NCBI GenBank assembly: GCA_023415275.1
Contig: JAEZLJ010000086.1
Coordinates: 28,522-92,521 of the forward strand
Length of the DNA: 64,000 nucleotides
Direction: 5' to 3'
Source: Bacteroidota bacterium
Lineage (GTDB): Bacteria; Bacteroidota; Bacteroidia; Chitinophagales; Chitinophagaceae
A program made the position numbers and the translations under genes. This document shows, one piece after another, positions 1 through 10,600 of this stretch (within the stretch, counting starts at the first letter, position 1; every line of letters starts with the position of its first letter). The notes beneath the pieces were generated by a model that saw nothing but the letters and a program-made list of their open reading frames with translations, was not told the origin of the DNA and did not search any database.

Positions 1-1954
1 CGGCAGATTTAGACCTTCCCACCAGCTTGAACCGGTCAAGGTTGGTATAGTTCTGCGCAATAGCTTTAATAGTATCATATAATGGATAGAAAAGATACTT
101 CTCGGCCTCGGCCTGCGAAGGATACACATAATCCAGGTCGTGGCCAAAAGGTTCCAGCACCGGGAATATGATCCGGCTCTGGGAGGAGATGACCGTAAAT
201 CCTTCAATATAATCAAACAGCCCATCCGGCTGTGGATCGTTCTGGTTATTCAACCTGTCAAGGTTATCCAGTTGTATGATGGGTACACCTTTAAAATCTG
301 GCAGTACATTGGCAGGTGGCAAATACCTTTTATCACCGGCACTGGGTTCCTCGTAGGTAACATCCAGCCTGAAGTCATTTCTCTCGAGTTGGCCAAATCC
401 AACACTGTACACATTTTTCATCATCAGGTCCCATATAGGCAGATTGGTGCGCTGGGAGGTGGCCTTTATTAATTTTAGGAACAATACCTTTTGAGTATTC
501 CCCGTGCTGTCGGGTGGAATATCCTGGGAGAACTCGCCCACCTGGTAGATCTTTCCATTAGAAGTGTATTGAAAAGCAACTCCCACCACTTCATCAGGCT
601 GCAATGGCTGGTTCAATGAAATAAACCCTATCTGTGGATTGAAGTAATATTCGCTGGGCTGGAGTTTACGGGCAAATGTCTTTTCAAAATCCTGCACCGG
701 CTGAAAGCCTAAACCGGTCAATGTCTGCTGCACCAGGCTTGAGTTACGGGTATTAGGATTAGTAGATAGTACATTGAAAAGATCATTGGCATTGTTGCGG
801 GGCATAGAGTCGCCCGAACCTGTCAGGATGATCTTGTTATAAGGATCCCTCTCCCCCATATCCATAAAGGCTACCACATCGCGGTAACCAGTTGCATTTT
901 GAAAATCAGGCACGATGCCCAGGCGGTTGGTCACCCAAACCTCCACACGCAATATCTGGATCGGAGACCTTACAATAGGCAGGTCCTTCATAGCCTTATT
1001 GTAGTTCTTCCTGAAATACTGGGCCATCAGGAAGTGGCGGTTCTCTTCATATTCATCAGCCCTGATGCTGAATGACTGGGTGGCTGAGCTGCCCTGCATG
1101 CCTAGTGACTGGCGCTGGGAACGTTGGTTGGCCAGCACGGTGGACAGGTATAATTTACCAAACTGTAGCTGAGTCTTTACTCCGAACAATGATTGGGCAC
1201 CCGGTATCAGTGTTCCTTTAGAAGCAAAACTTACGTTACCCATCTGGAATTGCTTCAGTATCTCATCTTCCTTACCCTGGTAGTCCAGCTTGAGCTGGTT
1301 CTCAAAATCAAAGTTGGCCAGCGTGTTATAGTTAATGGGCAGGTTGATCTTGTCGCCTATTTTGGCATCCACCTGCAATTGGGCATTTTCATTAAAATCA
1401 AAACCACCCGTTTTTCTCGCTCTTTCAGGCAAGGTCGGGTTTTTAATATTTTGTCCCTGGTACCCTGCGGAAAGATCCACATACCCTGAAGGGCGGATCT
1501 CTACCTTACCATTCCCGGTAATCCTGTTCACCCAATCTTTGGAAAAGCCAAACTTAGGCTTGAAGTTCCTGCGGTTCAAATTAGAAAGCAGGTTAGCCCT
1601 TTGCCTGAAATAGGCCTGCTCGTCCTTTTCACCCTGCAGCCTCAGGAATTCGTCCATAGAGAAAGTAGCTGGACTGCGGTAGTATTGCGTTCCAATCTTT
1701 TCTACAATGAAGTATTGTTTGGTCTTGGGGTCGTACTCAATGGTCCGTTTTACAAAACCAGTATCCTTCAGGTCAAAAGGATTGCGGGTAGGATAATTAT
1801 AAGGATCGCCCCTGCGGTCTTGCAAAGGATACCTGGATGTGTCCTGTGCTGGTGCCTGCTGGGAATAAAGATGTGGGGCCTGGAAAAAGCCTAAGGTGGA
1901 TAAAAGGATGGTAACCACCATCTTAGGGAACTTATAGGTAGAATGGGAAGCCAA
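1..1954 (-). CDS. sprA: T9SS outer-membrane translocon protein SprA, N-terminal part (3' end outside window)
   Basis: An uninterrupted minus-strand frame runs off the left edge; about 650 N-terminal residues of a family normally well over 2000 are present. SprA forms the giant outer-membrane barrel through which type IX secretion clients leave, and is needed for gliding in gliding species. The residues read like the SprA N-terminal region (an FGFSKDW stretch, then GQNIKNPTLPERARKNGGF, then repeated soluble segments). Two starts are possible: TTG at 1954 or ATG at 1921. I prefer 1954 because it gives a signal peptide with lysines in its n-region (KFPK before VVTILLSTLGFF); the ATG product has none. 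It lies 36 nt after ruvA, the usual ruvA-sprA order in Bacteroidota; gcvH often follows and may lie beyond the edge. Confidence 0.9.
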   Translation of the reverse strand, partial: MASHSTYKFPKMVVTILLSTLGFFQAPHLYSQQAPAQDTSRYPLQDRRGDPYNYPTRNPFDLKDTGFVKRTIEYDPKTKQYFIVEKIGTQYYRSPATFSMDEFLRLQGEKDEQAYFRQRANLLSNLNRRNFKPKFGFSKDWVNRITGNGKVEIRPSGYVDLSAGYQGQNIKNPTLPERARKTGGFDFNENAQLQVDAKIGDKINLPINYNTLANFDFENQLKLDYQGKEDEILKQFQMGNVSFASKGTLIPGAQSLFGVKTQLQFGKLYLSTVLANQRSQRQSLGMQGSSATQSFSIRADEYEENRHFLMAQYFRKNYNKAMKDLPIVRSPIQILRVEVWVTNRLGIVPDFQNATGYRDVVAFMDMGERDPYNKIILTGSGDSMPRNNANDLFNVLSTNPNTRNSSLVQQTLTGLGFQPVQDFEKTFARKLQPSEYYFNPQIGFISLNQPLQPDEVVGVAFQYTSNGKIYQVGEFSQDIPPDSTGNTQKVLFLKLIKATSQRTNLPIWDLMMKNVYSVGFGQLERNDFRLDVTYEEPSAGDKRYLPPANVLPDFKGVPIIQLDNLDRLNNQNDPQPDGLFDYIEGFTVISSQSRIIFPVLEPFGHDLDYVYPSQAEAEKYLFYPLYDTIKAIAQNYTNLDRFKLVGRSKSA

Positions 1955-1990
1955 GTCTTTTCTCTACAATTAGTTAGTCAATAAGGGTAA

Positions 1991-2578
1991 TCAAAGGATT
2001 TGTAACGCTTTTTTTATCAATAGCTCTACCCCTATTCCGGGATCTTGCGCTAACACCTTTTGGACGGCCTGGTCAGCAGCCTGGCGATTGATGCCTAAAG
2101 CAATCAGTGCATTTAACGCATCGGCCTGCAAAGTATTGCCCTTCCAGGAAGAAATATTTAGGTCAGTATCAATGGGTTGTTTCGCCAGTTTATCCCTCAG
2201 CTCCACTACTATCCTTTCGGCTGTTTTCTTGCCAATTCCCTTAATGGATTCCAGCGCTTTTACATTGCCCTGCACAATGGCGCGGCTCAGTTCATCCGGC
2301 CTCATATAGGAGAGCATCACCCTGGCTGTATTAGAACCAATGCCGCTGATGGCGATCAACTGCAGGAACATTTCCTTTTCTGCCAGGTCAAAAAAACCAA
2401 ATAGGATATGCGCATCTTCCCTCACTATGAGATGCGTCTGAATCGTTCCTTTTTCCAGGTCCTGGATATGGGTGTAGGTATTCAGACTGATTTGAACCTC
2501 GTAACCCACACCGCCTACATCTACCAGCACATAGGAAGGCGTTTTCTTTACAAAATTTCCATTCAAAAAAGCGATCAT
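1991..2578 (-). CDS. ruvA: Holliday junction branch migration protein RuvA
   Basis: RuvA forms the tetramer that binds four-way DNA junctions and loads the RuvB motor in recombinational repair. The 195-residue product has the usual length: an N-terminal OB fold (MIAFLNGNF, then DVGGVGYEVQ), two helix-hairpin-helix segments (SGIGSNTARVML near residue 80 and IKGIGKKTAERIVVELRD near 115) and a C-terminal three-helix domain (ADALNALIALG). The start at 2578 is chosen because MIAFLNG is the conserved beginning; an upstream in-frame start would add 14 unrelated residues. The near-match TTACTTTG (2586-2593, minus) ends close to the start, so the leader is short. It is probably cotranscribed with sprA. 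Confidence 0.96.
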   Translation of the reverse strand: MIAFLNGNFVKKTPSYVLVDVGGVGYEVQISLNTYTHIQDLEKGTIQTHLIVREDAHILFGFFDLAEKEMFLQLIAISGIGSNTARVMLSYMRPDELSRAIVQGNVKALESIKGIGKKTAERIVVELRDKLAKQPIDTDLNISSWKGNTLQADALNALIALGINRQAADQAVQKVLAQDPGIGVELLIKKALQIL

Positions 2579-2734
2579 AGGGCTGCAAAGTAAGCAATGG
2601 GATGATAATATAAAACCCACCGGGAAGATTATATACCTATACCCAACGAATAAGCGTTTTTTGATGGCAGGATCTTTGGTTCCTAATCAGTTTTAAATCC
2701 CTACGTATCTTCGTTGCCTTTTAAAAATTACAAA

Positions 2735-3727
2735 ATGGTTCAAAAGATCACTGCAGCAATTACAGCGGTTGGCGGATATGTTCCTGAAACCAAACTCACC
2801 AATTTCGACCTGGAAAAGATGGTGGACACTAACGATGAATGGATCAGGACAAGGACAGGTGTGGAGGAAAGGCGTATTTTAAAAGAGCCCGGCAAAGCCT
2901 CTTCCGACCTGGCGGTTCCCGCAGTATTACAGATCTGCGAAAAACGTGGTATCAGTCCTGAAGAAATAGATTGCATCATATGCGCTACCGTTACCCCCGA
3001 CATGGTTTTCCCTGCTACTGCCAATATCATCAGCGATAAAGTGGGTGCTAAAAATGCCTGGGGCTTTGACCTGGGAGCTGCCTGCTCAGGGTTTTTATAT
3101 GCACTTACGGTAGGCGCATCACTGATCGAGAGCCGCCGCTACAAAAAAGTAGTAGTGGTAGGCGTTGATAAAATGAGCTCCATTATTGACTACAGCGATC
3201 GCCAGACCTGCATCATTTTTGGCGACGGGGCGGGAGCAGTATTGCTCGAGCCTAACCATGAAGGTTATGGCGTGCTGGATAGCATATTGAAAAGTGATGG
3301 TAGCGGACGCCAGTTCCTGCACATGAAAGCTGGAGGATCATTAAAACCTGCATCTGCAGAAACAGTGGCCAACAAAGAACACTTCGTGTACCAGGAGGGT
3401 CAATCGGTATTTAAGTTCGCAGTAAAAGGCATGGCCGATGTGAGTGCCGAATTGCTGGAAAGGAACAATCTTACAGGCGACGACATAGCATGGCTGGTTC
3501 CTCACCAGGCCAATAAACGCATTATAGATGCCACCGCCGACAGAATGGGCCTTGACCATAAAAAAGTAATGCTGAATATTCAACGCTATGGCAACACCAC
3601 GGCTGCTACCCTGCCCCTTTGCCTTTGGGAATGGCGCCATGAACTGAACAAAGGCGACAATATAGTGCTGGCAGCATTTGGTGGCGGATTTACCTGGGGA
3701 GCCACCCTGGTAAAATGGGAGTATTAA
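2735..3727 (+). CDS. fabH: beta-ketoacyl-ACP synthase III
   Basis: FabH condenses acetyl-CoA or branched acyl-CoA with malonyl-ACP to start type II fatty acid synthesis in the cytoplasm. The 330-residue thiolase-fold protein carries the nucleophilic Cys at about residue 117 (GAACSGF), the His of VPHQAN and the Asn of YGNTTAAT, so the Cys-His-Asn triad is complete. The N-terminal [15 protein letters not shown] motif is typical. The ATG at 2735 is preferred over an upstream TTG at 2714, because a promoter-like TATCTTCG (2706-2713; one mismatch to TAnnTTTG) would place transcription start near 2720. It stands alone, not in the plsX-fabH order seen in many bacteria. Confidence 0.96.
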   Translation: MVQKITAAITAVGGYVPETKLTNFDLEKMVDTNDEWIRTRTGVEERRILKEPGKASSDLAVPAVLQICEKRGISPEEIDCIICATVTPDMVFPATANIISDKVGAKNAWGFDLGAACSGFLYALTVGASLIESRRYKKVVVVGVDKMSSIIDYSDRQTCIIFGDGAGAVLLEPNHEGYGVLDSILKSDGSGRQFLHMKAGGSLKPASAETVANKEHFVYQEGQSVFKFAVKGMADVSAELLERNNLTGDDIAWLVPHQANKRIIDATADRMGLDHKKVMLNIQRYGNTTAATLPLCLWEWRHELNKGDNIVLAAFGGGFTWGATLVKWEY

Positions 3728-3826
3728 GAAATAGCCAGGCCCGGGGTAGCATTAAATAAGCAACCAGGCAAAAAAACAACCGGGTCACATAAATCAGAAT
3801 CAATAATCAGGGACATGGTATTTCCT

Positions 3827-3834
3827 TACATTTG
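3827..3834 (+). promoter_or_regulatory. -7 promoter box of sucD
   Basis: TACATTTG is a perfect match to the Bacteroidota -7 consensus TAnnTTTG and lies 22 nt before the sucD ATG. I see no good TTG/TTTG -33 element. Confidence 0.6.
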
Positions 3835-3856
3835 CCCCCAACTTACAAAATAGAAT

Positions 3857-4732
3857 ATGAGTATCCTTGTCAATAAGAATTCTAAAGTGCTTGTACAGGG
3901 TTTCACCGGTACTGAGGGCACTTTCCATGCCTCACAGATGATCGAATATGGTACACAGCTGGTAGGTGGAGTTACTCCAGGCAAAGGCGGAACGACACAT
4001 CTTGACAGAAGAGTGTTCAATACGGTGGCTGATTGTGTTCAGGAAACCGGCGCTGATGTTTCTATCATATTTGTACCCCCCGCTTTTGCTGCCGACGCCA
4101 TTATGGAAGCCGCTGATGCAGGTGTTGGACTGATCGTGTGTATCACTGAGGGCATACCTGTGCAGGATATGGTGAAAGTGAAAAACTTTATTGAAGGAAA
4201 AAATACAAGACTGATAGGGCCAAACTGTCCTGGCGTAATTACAGCCGATGAATGTAAAGTAGGCATCATGCCAGGATTTGTATTCAAAAAAGGAAGGATA
4301 GGCATTGTATCAAAATCAGGAACGTTGACTTACGAGGCAGCCGACCAGGTAGCCAAAGCAGGATTGGGTATTTCCACAGCCGTAGGTATTGGTGGTGATC
4401 CTATCATTGGTACGCCTACCAAAGAGGCAGTTGAATTATTTATGAACGATCCTGAAACAGATGCTATTGTTATGATCGGTGAGATAGGTGGAGGCATGGA
4501 AGCCGAAGCAGCCCGCTGGATCAGGGACAATGGAAATCAAAAGCCCGTGGTTGGATTCATTGCCGGGCAAACGGCCCCTCCAGGACGACGTATGGGGCAT
4601 GCCGGTGCCATAGTAGGTGGCGCTGAAGATACTGCTGCTGCTAAAATGAAGATCATGGAAGAATGCGGCATTCACGTGGTGCAAAGCCCCGCTGATATTG
4701 GCATTACCATGGCGCAGGTATTAAAGAAATAA
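3857..4732 (+). CDS. sucD: succinate-CoA ligase, alpha subunit
   Basis: SucD is the CoA-binding, phosphohistidine-bearing subunit of the TCA-cycle enzyme that interconverts succinyl-CoA and succinate with synthesis of ATP or GTP; it pairs with SucC. The 291 residues match the family length. An N-terminal Rossmann CoA-binding domain ([13 protein letters not shown], near residue 13) is followed by the ligase domain ([16 protein letters not shown]) and the phosphorylated His at about residue 248 in GHAGAIVGG. No sucC lies next to it, so the beta subunit must be encoded elsewhere. The start has a -7 box 22 nt upstream and a strong terminator follows, so it is probably a single-gene transcript. 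Confidence 0.97.
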   Translation: MSILVNKNSKVLVQGFTGTEGTFHASQMIEYGTQLVGGVTPGKGGTTHLDRRVFNTVADCVQETGADVSIIFVPPAFAADAIMEAADAGVGLIVCITEGIPVQDMVKVKNFIEGKNTRLIGPNCPGVITADECKVGIMPGFVFKKGRIGIVSKSGTLTYEAADQVAKAGLGISTAVGIGGDPIIGTPTKEAVELFMNDPETDAIVMIGEIGGGMEAEAARWIRDNGNQKPVVGFIAGQTAPPGRRMGHAGAIVGGAEDTAAAKMKIMEECGIHVVQSPADIGITMAQVLKK

Positions 4733-4752
4733 TACTTCATTCAATAGAATAT

Positions 4753-4791
4753 AAAAGAGGTTGTTTCCAGCAAGAGACAACCTCTTTTTTT
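4753..4791 (+). terminator. intrinsic terminator after sucD
   Basis: A perfect 12-bp inverted repeat (AAAAGAGGTTGT, then ACAACCTCTTTT) with a 12-nt loop is followed by a run of T. Confidence 0.85.
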
Positions 4792-5186
4792 ATGACCCTG
4801 CCTCACTACTACCAATAGGCCAACGCTTTCATTAGCTGCGATAAGGTATATCCAGCTCCTGGCTATAGCCATGCTACTGTACACCAACCCCGTTACAACA
4901 TCACTATTTCCCTGTTCTATCCCCGTACTATACCCGTGTGCAATCAGGGAAAATACGGGTTAAATACGGAGATACTACGGGGATAGAACAAGGATACCAT
5001 ACTGATGCCTTATTGAAGATGTATAGCACACCTATTGTTGATGGTAAGAAAATGGTAAGCTAACGGGCAGATGAATCAGTACTACCTATATGTAGCTTTA
5101 TCTTTTTTTTAATACTACAATAAACTGTTTCGGGAAAAAGAAGGTATATACTTACACTTTATACCATCTTAATCAATTACCTGCAT
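4792..5186. other. intergenic region before the 5187 gene
   Basis: This gap of about 400 nt contains no credible ORF. Its middle holds the 11-bp-phased repeat block at 4911-4998 (separate entry). The last 100 nt are AT-rich and should carry the promoter of the next gene, but I find no perfect TAnnTTTG there. Confidence 0.6.
4911..4998. repeat. inverted array of degenerate 11-bp units
   Basis: The 88 bp divide exactly into eight consecutive 11-bp units. The first units are of the type CCCGTACTATA, the last four of the type ACGGGGATAGA, roughly the reverse complement. The outermost arms (4911-4927 and 4976-4993) are complementary over 17 bp with one extra base. The block could form a long imperfect hairpin. 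Its function is unknown. Confidence 0.7.
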
Positions 5187-6578
5187 ATGAAAAGAAAACT
5201 TTTACCCTTACTGCTTACCGTTATTGCTCATGGCTCCTTTGCCCAGGACAGCAGCTTTCAATTAAAAGATTATAAATACCGTACTCCAGGTTTTACTGCA
5301 TTAGAGCTCAATTTGGGTTTTTCAGGTTGGGTGAATGATGTTAATGCCCCGGAGCCTTATAGCAGAAAATATTCCACTTGGAACCTGTATCCCTCCAACC
5401 TGGATTACTATCATTCTGTTAGCACTGATAAAAGAATGCATACTAGCGTGATCAGATTTTCTCCTTCAGGGTATTTCAGTACATATGGCCAAAATGATAC
5501 CAGCACTAAATCACACTCACTCCAGTACAATGTGTACTGGAGTTACACGGACCGTTATTATAAAAAAAATAACTGGTTCTGGGAATGGGGCAACATTCTG
5601 AATCATTCACTGGCCACAAATAAATCAAAATATACAGTCTGGAATACTACGAATACCAACCTGCTTGCTGAAAATATGTTCATGCTGGGGTTTGGTAAGG
5701 GAAGAATAGAAAATGTTACTGATGCGCAAACAGCGCTGTATATATTGAATGACCTGGAACAGCAAGGCCTGTTGGCCAGCAGCCCAACTTCCGAAAACAC
5801 CAGGCAATTCGCCCAGCTCATCACAGCTGTTAACAACAAAAGAGTATTTGACAACCGGAGAAGAAGGATCTATGAATTCACCCAAATCGATTCCTTTTTG
5901 AAAGCATCAGGGTTGATCAGTGTAAACGATATCAGGTATTTTACCACCATCAATGACAATTGGGTAATGGCTTATAATCCATACCGTTCATCAGGGTCCA
6001 ATTGGTATATAAAACTGGTACCTGGGGGTGGCATTCAAAAAAACAGCCGTTATTTTAAGGCTGATGGCGTGAATAATTCAGATAAGCAGACATCAACCTA
6101 TACTAGTCTGATGCCATTATTAGGTTATGAAAATTACAAACCATTGAACCTGAAGTGGCAACGTAATTTTTCCACTATACTAAGCTTTCAGAAAAAATGG
6201 AACAGCGACGAGACCAGGAATATATATTTGGGCACTGAATCAGTATCAGAAATAGATACATGGGAATCGATTACCAGGCTATATAGCCGGTATGGCTGGG
6301 GATACTTTCCTAGTAACAGGACTGCCATCAATGCTTTTATCCAAATGAATGCTTCCTTTGCCAAATTTTCCAGGGCGATGACATACAAGCAAATGCGAAT
6401 AATCAGCCCTGAAATAGATTTCAGTGCTGATTATTTTCTGAGCTACAGAACAAGATTAACTGCGCACTGGAACTTAAACTACAAATCATCACGAGCAGTT
6501 ACAAATACGAACGAGACGGTTAATAGTCACGAATTGTCGTCGGGTATCTCCTTTGGATTGACTCATTCTATTTTATAG
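5187..6578 (+). CDS. secreted or outer-membrane protein of unknown function
   Basis: I do not recognise this family. The 463-residue product begins with a clear signal peptide (MKRKLLPLLLTVIAHGSFAQ, cut near residue 20). The mature protein is rich in Tyr, Trp, Asn and Ser. Its second half has many short alternating aromatic stretches (for example LKWQRNFSTILSFQKKW and RLTAHWNLNYKS), as expected for an outer-membrane beta-barrel. A more helical segment at about residues 175-250 (YILNDLEQQGLL, YEFTQIDSFLKASGLI) breaks the pattern. It has no T9SS tail and no TonB box. It is monocistronic: a repeat block precedes it and a bidirectional terminator follows. Barrel topology is inference. Confidence 0.75.
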   Translation: MKRKLLPLLLTVIAHGSFAQDSSFQLKDYKYRTPGFTALELNLGFSGWVNDVNAPEPYSRKYSTWNLYPSNLDYYHSVSTDKRMHTSVIRFSPSGYFSTYGQNDTSTKSHSLQYNVYWSYTDRYYKKNNWFWEWGNILNHSLATNKSKYTVWNTTNTNLLAENMFMLGFGKGRIENVTDAQTALYILNDLEQQGLLASSPTSENTRQFAQLITAVNNKRVFDNRRRRIYEFTQIDSFLKASGLISVNDIRYFTTINDNWVMAYNPYRSSGSNWYIKLVPGGGIQKNSRYFKADGVNNSDKQTSTYTSLMPLLGYENYKPLNLKWQRNFSTILSFQKKWNSDETRNIYLGTESVSEIDTWESITRLYSRYGWGYFPSNRTAINAFIQMNASFAKFSRAMTYKQMRIISPEIDFSADYFLSYRTRLTAHWNLNYKSSRAVTNTNETVNSHELSSGISFGLTHSIL

Positions 6579-6590
6579 ATCCATAATTAT

Positions 6591-6625
6591 AAAAAAGGGC
6601 CTGCATTCAATGCAGGCCCTTTTTA
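6591..6625. terminator. bidirectional terminator between convergent genes
   Basis: A perfect hairpin with GGGCCTGCATT/AATGCAGGCCC arms is flanked by an A-run on the left and a T-run on the right, so it can end both the 5187 gene (plus) and the DUF4476 gene (minus). Confidence 0.85.
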
Positions 6626-6643
6626 TTTTCATGTCTATTTTAC

Positions 6644-7462
6644 TTAATAACGTTGTCCACGAATGAATGCATTCAGTTCATCCCGACTGCTTTGATAGGA
6701 AAAAAGGTTATACAGGCCTGAATAATTTACCGGATCTACCGTCCTGGAGTAAGCCAGCTTGGCCAATTCCAGCTTATCATTATCTGAACTAAATAGCTGG
6801 ATAAGTTGCCCTACCTGGGAGGAGGTAAAATAATACCTGCCAATACCCTGCCTTGCCGTATTGAGCTTACCACTGGCAAACCATTCCGATTTGATATTAC
6901 TTACCAATTGCTGAAACTCTGTGGAGCTTACAGCCTGGTTGTAACCATACCCGCCGTTGTTGTATTGCCCATTATTCCTGTTATTACCATATGCCCTGTC
7001 ATTATAGCTACCATTGCGGTCATACCTGTCGTCATCATCATACCTTCCATTCCGGTCATTCCTATCATTGTCCCACCTGCGATCCGAATTGTTCCTGTCA
7101 TTCCACCTGTCATTACTATTTCGGCCATTATAAGCCGATGCACGTTCATTCATGCTCACCCTTCCCTTTTTATCAATATTGATGAAGAGATCATATTGAG
7201 AGCGGACGATAAAGTCTGTGGCATAGACCACCTTATTATCACGCTGGCGGTTGCCATTGGATTTGACTACCTGGAGATAGTGCTGCCCTGCCCGGAGATT
7301 ATTGAGGTAAATAGAATTACCCGAATATCCATAATTATTGACTGACCGGCCATCAATCAACACCTGGTAATTTTTATTACCGGAAAAGGTTACGGTAATA
7401 TCGCTGGCAAAGGCTGAAACACTCATCAACCCCGCCATCATTAATGTAAAGAAGTTTTTCAT
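6644..7462 (-). CDS. DUF4476 domain-containing exported protein
   Basis: The 272-residue product has a signal peptide (residues 1-19, ending SAFA). An N-terminal beta-rich segment (about 20-100; YQVLIDGRSVNNYGYSG, LRAGQHYLQVVKS) resembles a PEGA-like fold. A low-complexity linker at about 105-175 consists almost only of Asn, Asp, Arg, Gly and Tyr. The C-terminal DUF4476 domain (about 178-272; FQQLVSNIKSEWFASGKL, SSQVGQLIQLFSSDNDKLELA, DELNAFIRGQRY) is a helical module common in Bacteroidota exported proteins, with no known activity. The gene converges on the 5187 gene and shares its terminator. A degenerate promoter sequence may lie at 7528-7536. Confidence 0.85.
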   Translation of the reverse strand: MKNFFTLMMAGLMSVSAFASDITVTFSGNKNYQVLIDGRSVNNYGYSGNSIYLNNLRAGQHYLQVVKSNGNRQRDNKVVYATDFIVRSQYDLFINIDKKGRVSMNERASAYNGRNSNDRWNDRNNSDRRWDNDRNDRNGRYDDDDRYDRNGSYNDRAYGNNRNNGQYNNGGYGYNQAVSSTEFQQLVSNIKSEWFASGKLNTARQGIGRYYFTSSQVGQLIQLFSSDNDKLELAKLAYSRTVDPVNYSGLYNLFSYQSSRDELNAFIRGQRY

Positions 7463-7613
7463 TTTTTAATTTCCTCCAATACATCAGATTGCTACCCATA
7501 GCAAATGTTTATAGCTGGATAGGTAAACAAAAGTTAAAGCTACTACCCATGATAAATCACAATTGGAAACGGGGTTTTTATGTAATTATGCATGTTAGCG
7601 CATCCTACCATAG

Positions 7614-10600
7614 ATGATCAAAATGAATAAATACGATATGAGACCAGCTACCTACCTTGTTTTATTGTTGATATGCACCGTATTCTTCTCTTTAAAATCA
7701 TTCAGCCAAATGAAAAACTATGATGCCGCATGGGCAAAAGTGGAAGACCTGGTCCAAAAGAAAAACCTGCCGCAATCTGCATTGACAGAAGTAAAGAAGA
7801 TCTACACACAGGCTAAAAAGGATAAGCAACCGGCACAGGTGATTAAATCATTGGTGTACATGGTACGCCTGCAACAATATAACAGGGAGAATAACCTGCT
7901 GCTGTCGATAAAGGATATTGAAAAAGAGATCACCATGCAAAATGAGCCGGCTGCTTCCATGTTGAACAGTTTACTGGCAGGCTTGTACTGGCAATATTTT
8001 CAGGAGAACAGGTGGAAGCTTTATGGACGCACCAATACCGTAGATTTTAAAAAGGACGATATAGCCACATGGACCATGGAGGACCTGCACCAAAAGATCT
8101 CTGAACTGTACCTGGCATCAATCAAAAAAGAGGCGCTGTTGAAACAAACCAGGCTGGAACCCTACGACGCCATCATCATTAAAGGAAATAGCCGTTCATT
8201 ACGCCCTACACTTTATGACCTGCTTGCCCACCGGGCGCTGGAATACTTTACCAATAATGAACGGGATATAAAGAAACCGGCTTATGCTTTTGAGATCAGC
8301 CAGGTGGAAGCCTTTGCGCCAGCTGCCACATTTGTGAAGCAAACCTTTCCCACCAAAGACTCGCTTTCTCTGGAGCACAAAGCATTACTTATTTACCAGG
8401 ATCTCATTGCCTTTCATTTACACGATAAAGATGCACGCGCATTGATGGATGTAGATATAGAACGTATCAGCTTTGTACATGAGCACTCTGTGCATGAAGC
8501 CAAAGATTCCCTGTATGTAGCGGCATTAGAAAACCTGGTGAACAAGGGCAATGGTAAAAACCTGGCCTCACAAGCCAGCTACCTGCTGGCCGCCTTTTAC
8601 CAGCAACAGGGAGCCGCCTATGATCCTTTAAAAGATACCACGCACCGCTATGACCTGGTAAAGGCGAGGCAGATACTTGAAAACGTAGTGAAAGACAGTT
8701 CTGTAAAAAATGAAGGATGGGTCAACAGCGTTAATTTATTGCAACAGCTACAACACCCCTCCTTTTCCTTCCAGGTGGAAAAGGTAAACCAGCCGGCACA
8801 GCCCTTTCGATCGTTGGTAACTTACCAAAATGTGAACACGCTATACTTCCGGATCATTCAATCTACAGCGGCCCTTAAGAAACTGCTGGAGCAAAGAGGC
8901 GACGACAGTGCGTACTGGAATGCCATTCTCAAAGCAGATCCTGTACGATCATGGAAGCAGGAACTTCCGGAAACCAATGACCTGCAAAAGCATTACACTG
9001 AAATAAAAATGGATGCACTGCCTTTGGGGGAATATATCCTGCTGGCCTCGCCCAATGAGCAGTTCAATAAAAAGAAAAGCGGCCTTGGATCATTGCTGTT
9101 TCATGTTTCCAACATCAGTTATATCAACCAGGACAACCAATATTATGTACTGCACCGGGAAAGTGGCAAGCCCTTGTCCAAGGCCATGGTGCAGGTTTTC
9201 AAAAGAGAATATGACTATAAGACCCAACTGTACACCAAAACAGTGATAGGCAATTATGAAACTGATAAAAATGGAAACTTTGAAATACCAGAGCCTAAAG
9301 AAAGGAAGTATGAAACTTACTTTCTTGACATTACCTACGGTAAAGACCATTTGGCCCTGAACGACGAGGTGTATAACTATTACAGGTATTACGATGATAC
9401 AGCCGATGAAGAAGATGCGGAAGTAAAGGTCTTTTTCTTTACCGACCGCTCAATATACCGGCCGGGCCAGACGGTTTATTTTAAAGGGATAGCGCTTACT
9501 AAAACTAAGTCGGGCAATAGTATTGCCACCAATTACAAGACGAATATTTTCCTGGAAGATGCCAACAGTGATGACATTGATTCGCTTGCGGTAACCACCA
9601 ATGAATTTGGATCCTTCTCAGGTAAATTCCAATTACCAGCCAATTCTTTGAATGGGCAGTTCAGGATCCATGAAGATGAAAACGACAATGAATATGCCTT
9701 CTCCGTGGAGGAATATAAAAGGCCACGCTTCTATGTGGATTTTGAAAAACAAAAAGACAATTACCAGGTTGGAGATACCATACAGGTTACAGGCTTTGCC
9801 AAGGCCTATGCCGGCAATACAGTAGATGGAGCTAATGTCAGCTACCGGGTAGTTCGGCAGGCTCGTTTCTTATATCCCTGGATGTCTTATAAGATGTGGC
9901 TACCACCTGCGCCACCTATGGAAATTGCACATGGGGAAACAAGTACCGATAAAGAAGGCAAATTCAACATACATTTTACGGCTATTCCCGACCGCAAACT
10001 AAATAAAGAGACAGAACCTTTATTTGATTACGTAGTGTATGCTGATGTGGCTGATATCAATGGTGAAACCAGGAGCGGGGAAAAGAAGATCAGTGCTGGC
10101 TATAGGTCTTTACTGCTCAAATTGAACCTGGATGACAAAGTGAATGTGGATTCATTTAAAAAGATAAGTATCCGTGCAGAGAATATGAATGGGGAATCCC
10201 TGTCCACACCTATCACTTTGACTATTGCCAAACTGGTACCTGAAAAACGCCTGATCCGCAACCGCTTCTGGCGCCAGCCCGACCAGTTTGTAATTAGCAA
10301 AGAAGAATACCTCCAATACTTCCCGCATGATGAATACAGCAATGAAACCGAGTATAAAAGCTGGGCTAAGGAGAGCCTGGTATTTACTATATCGGATACC
10401 ACCAAAAAAAACGGTGAACTGCCGCTTTATCATCCCTTCACGCCTGGTTATTATGAGCTGAGCTTTACTGTTAAGGACAAGAATGGAGAAGACATTAAAC
10501 TGGTAAAATACCTGGAGCTGTATGACCCTAATGGTAAGGAATTCAATAAACCTCGTTATTTATGGGCCAGGGGAAGCGAACATCCTATTGAGCCGGGTGA

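Noticed and set aside
4911..4998. Possible CRISPR array (also considered at 27110 and 59942)
   Set aside because: Units are only 11 bp, contiguous and without spacers, and no cas genes are present.
6806..7345. 179-residue plus-strand open frame
   Set aside because: It is antisense to the low-complexity part of the DUF4476 gene; its Ile/Val/Pro-rich composition is a mirror of that repeat.
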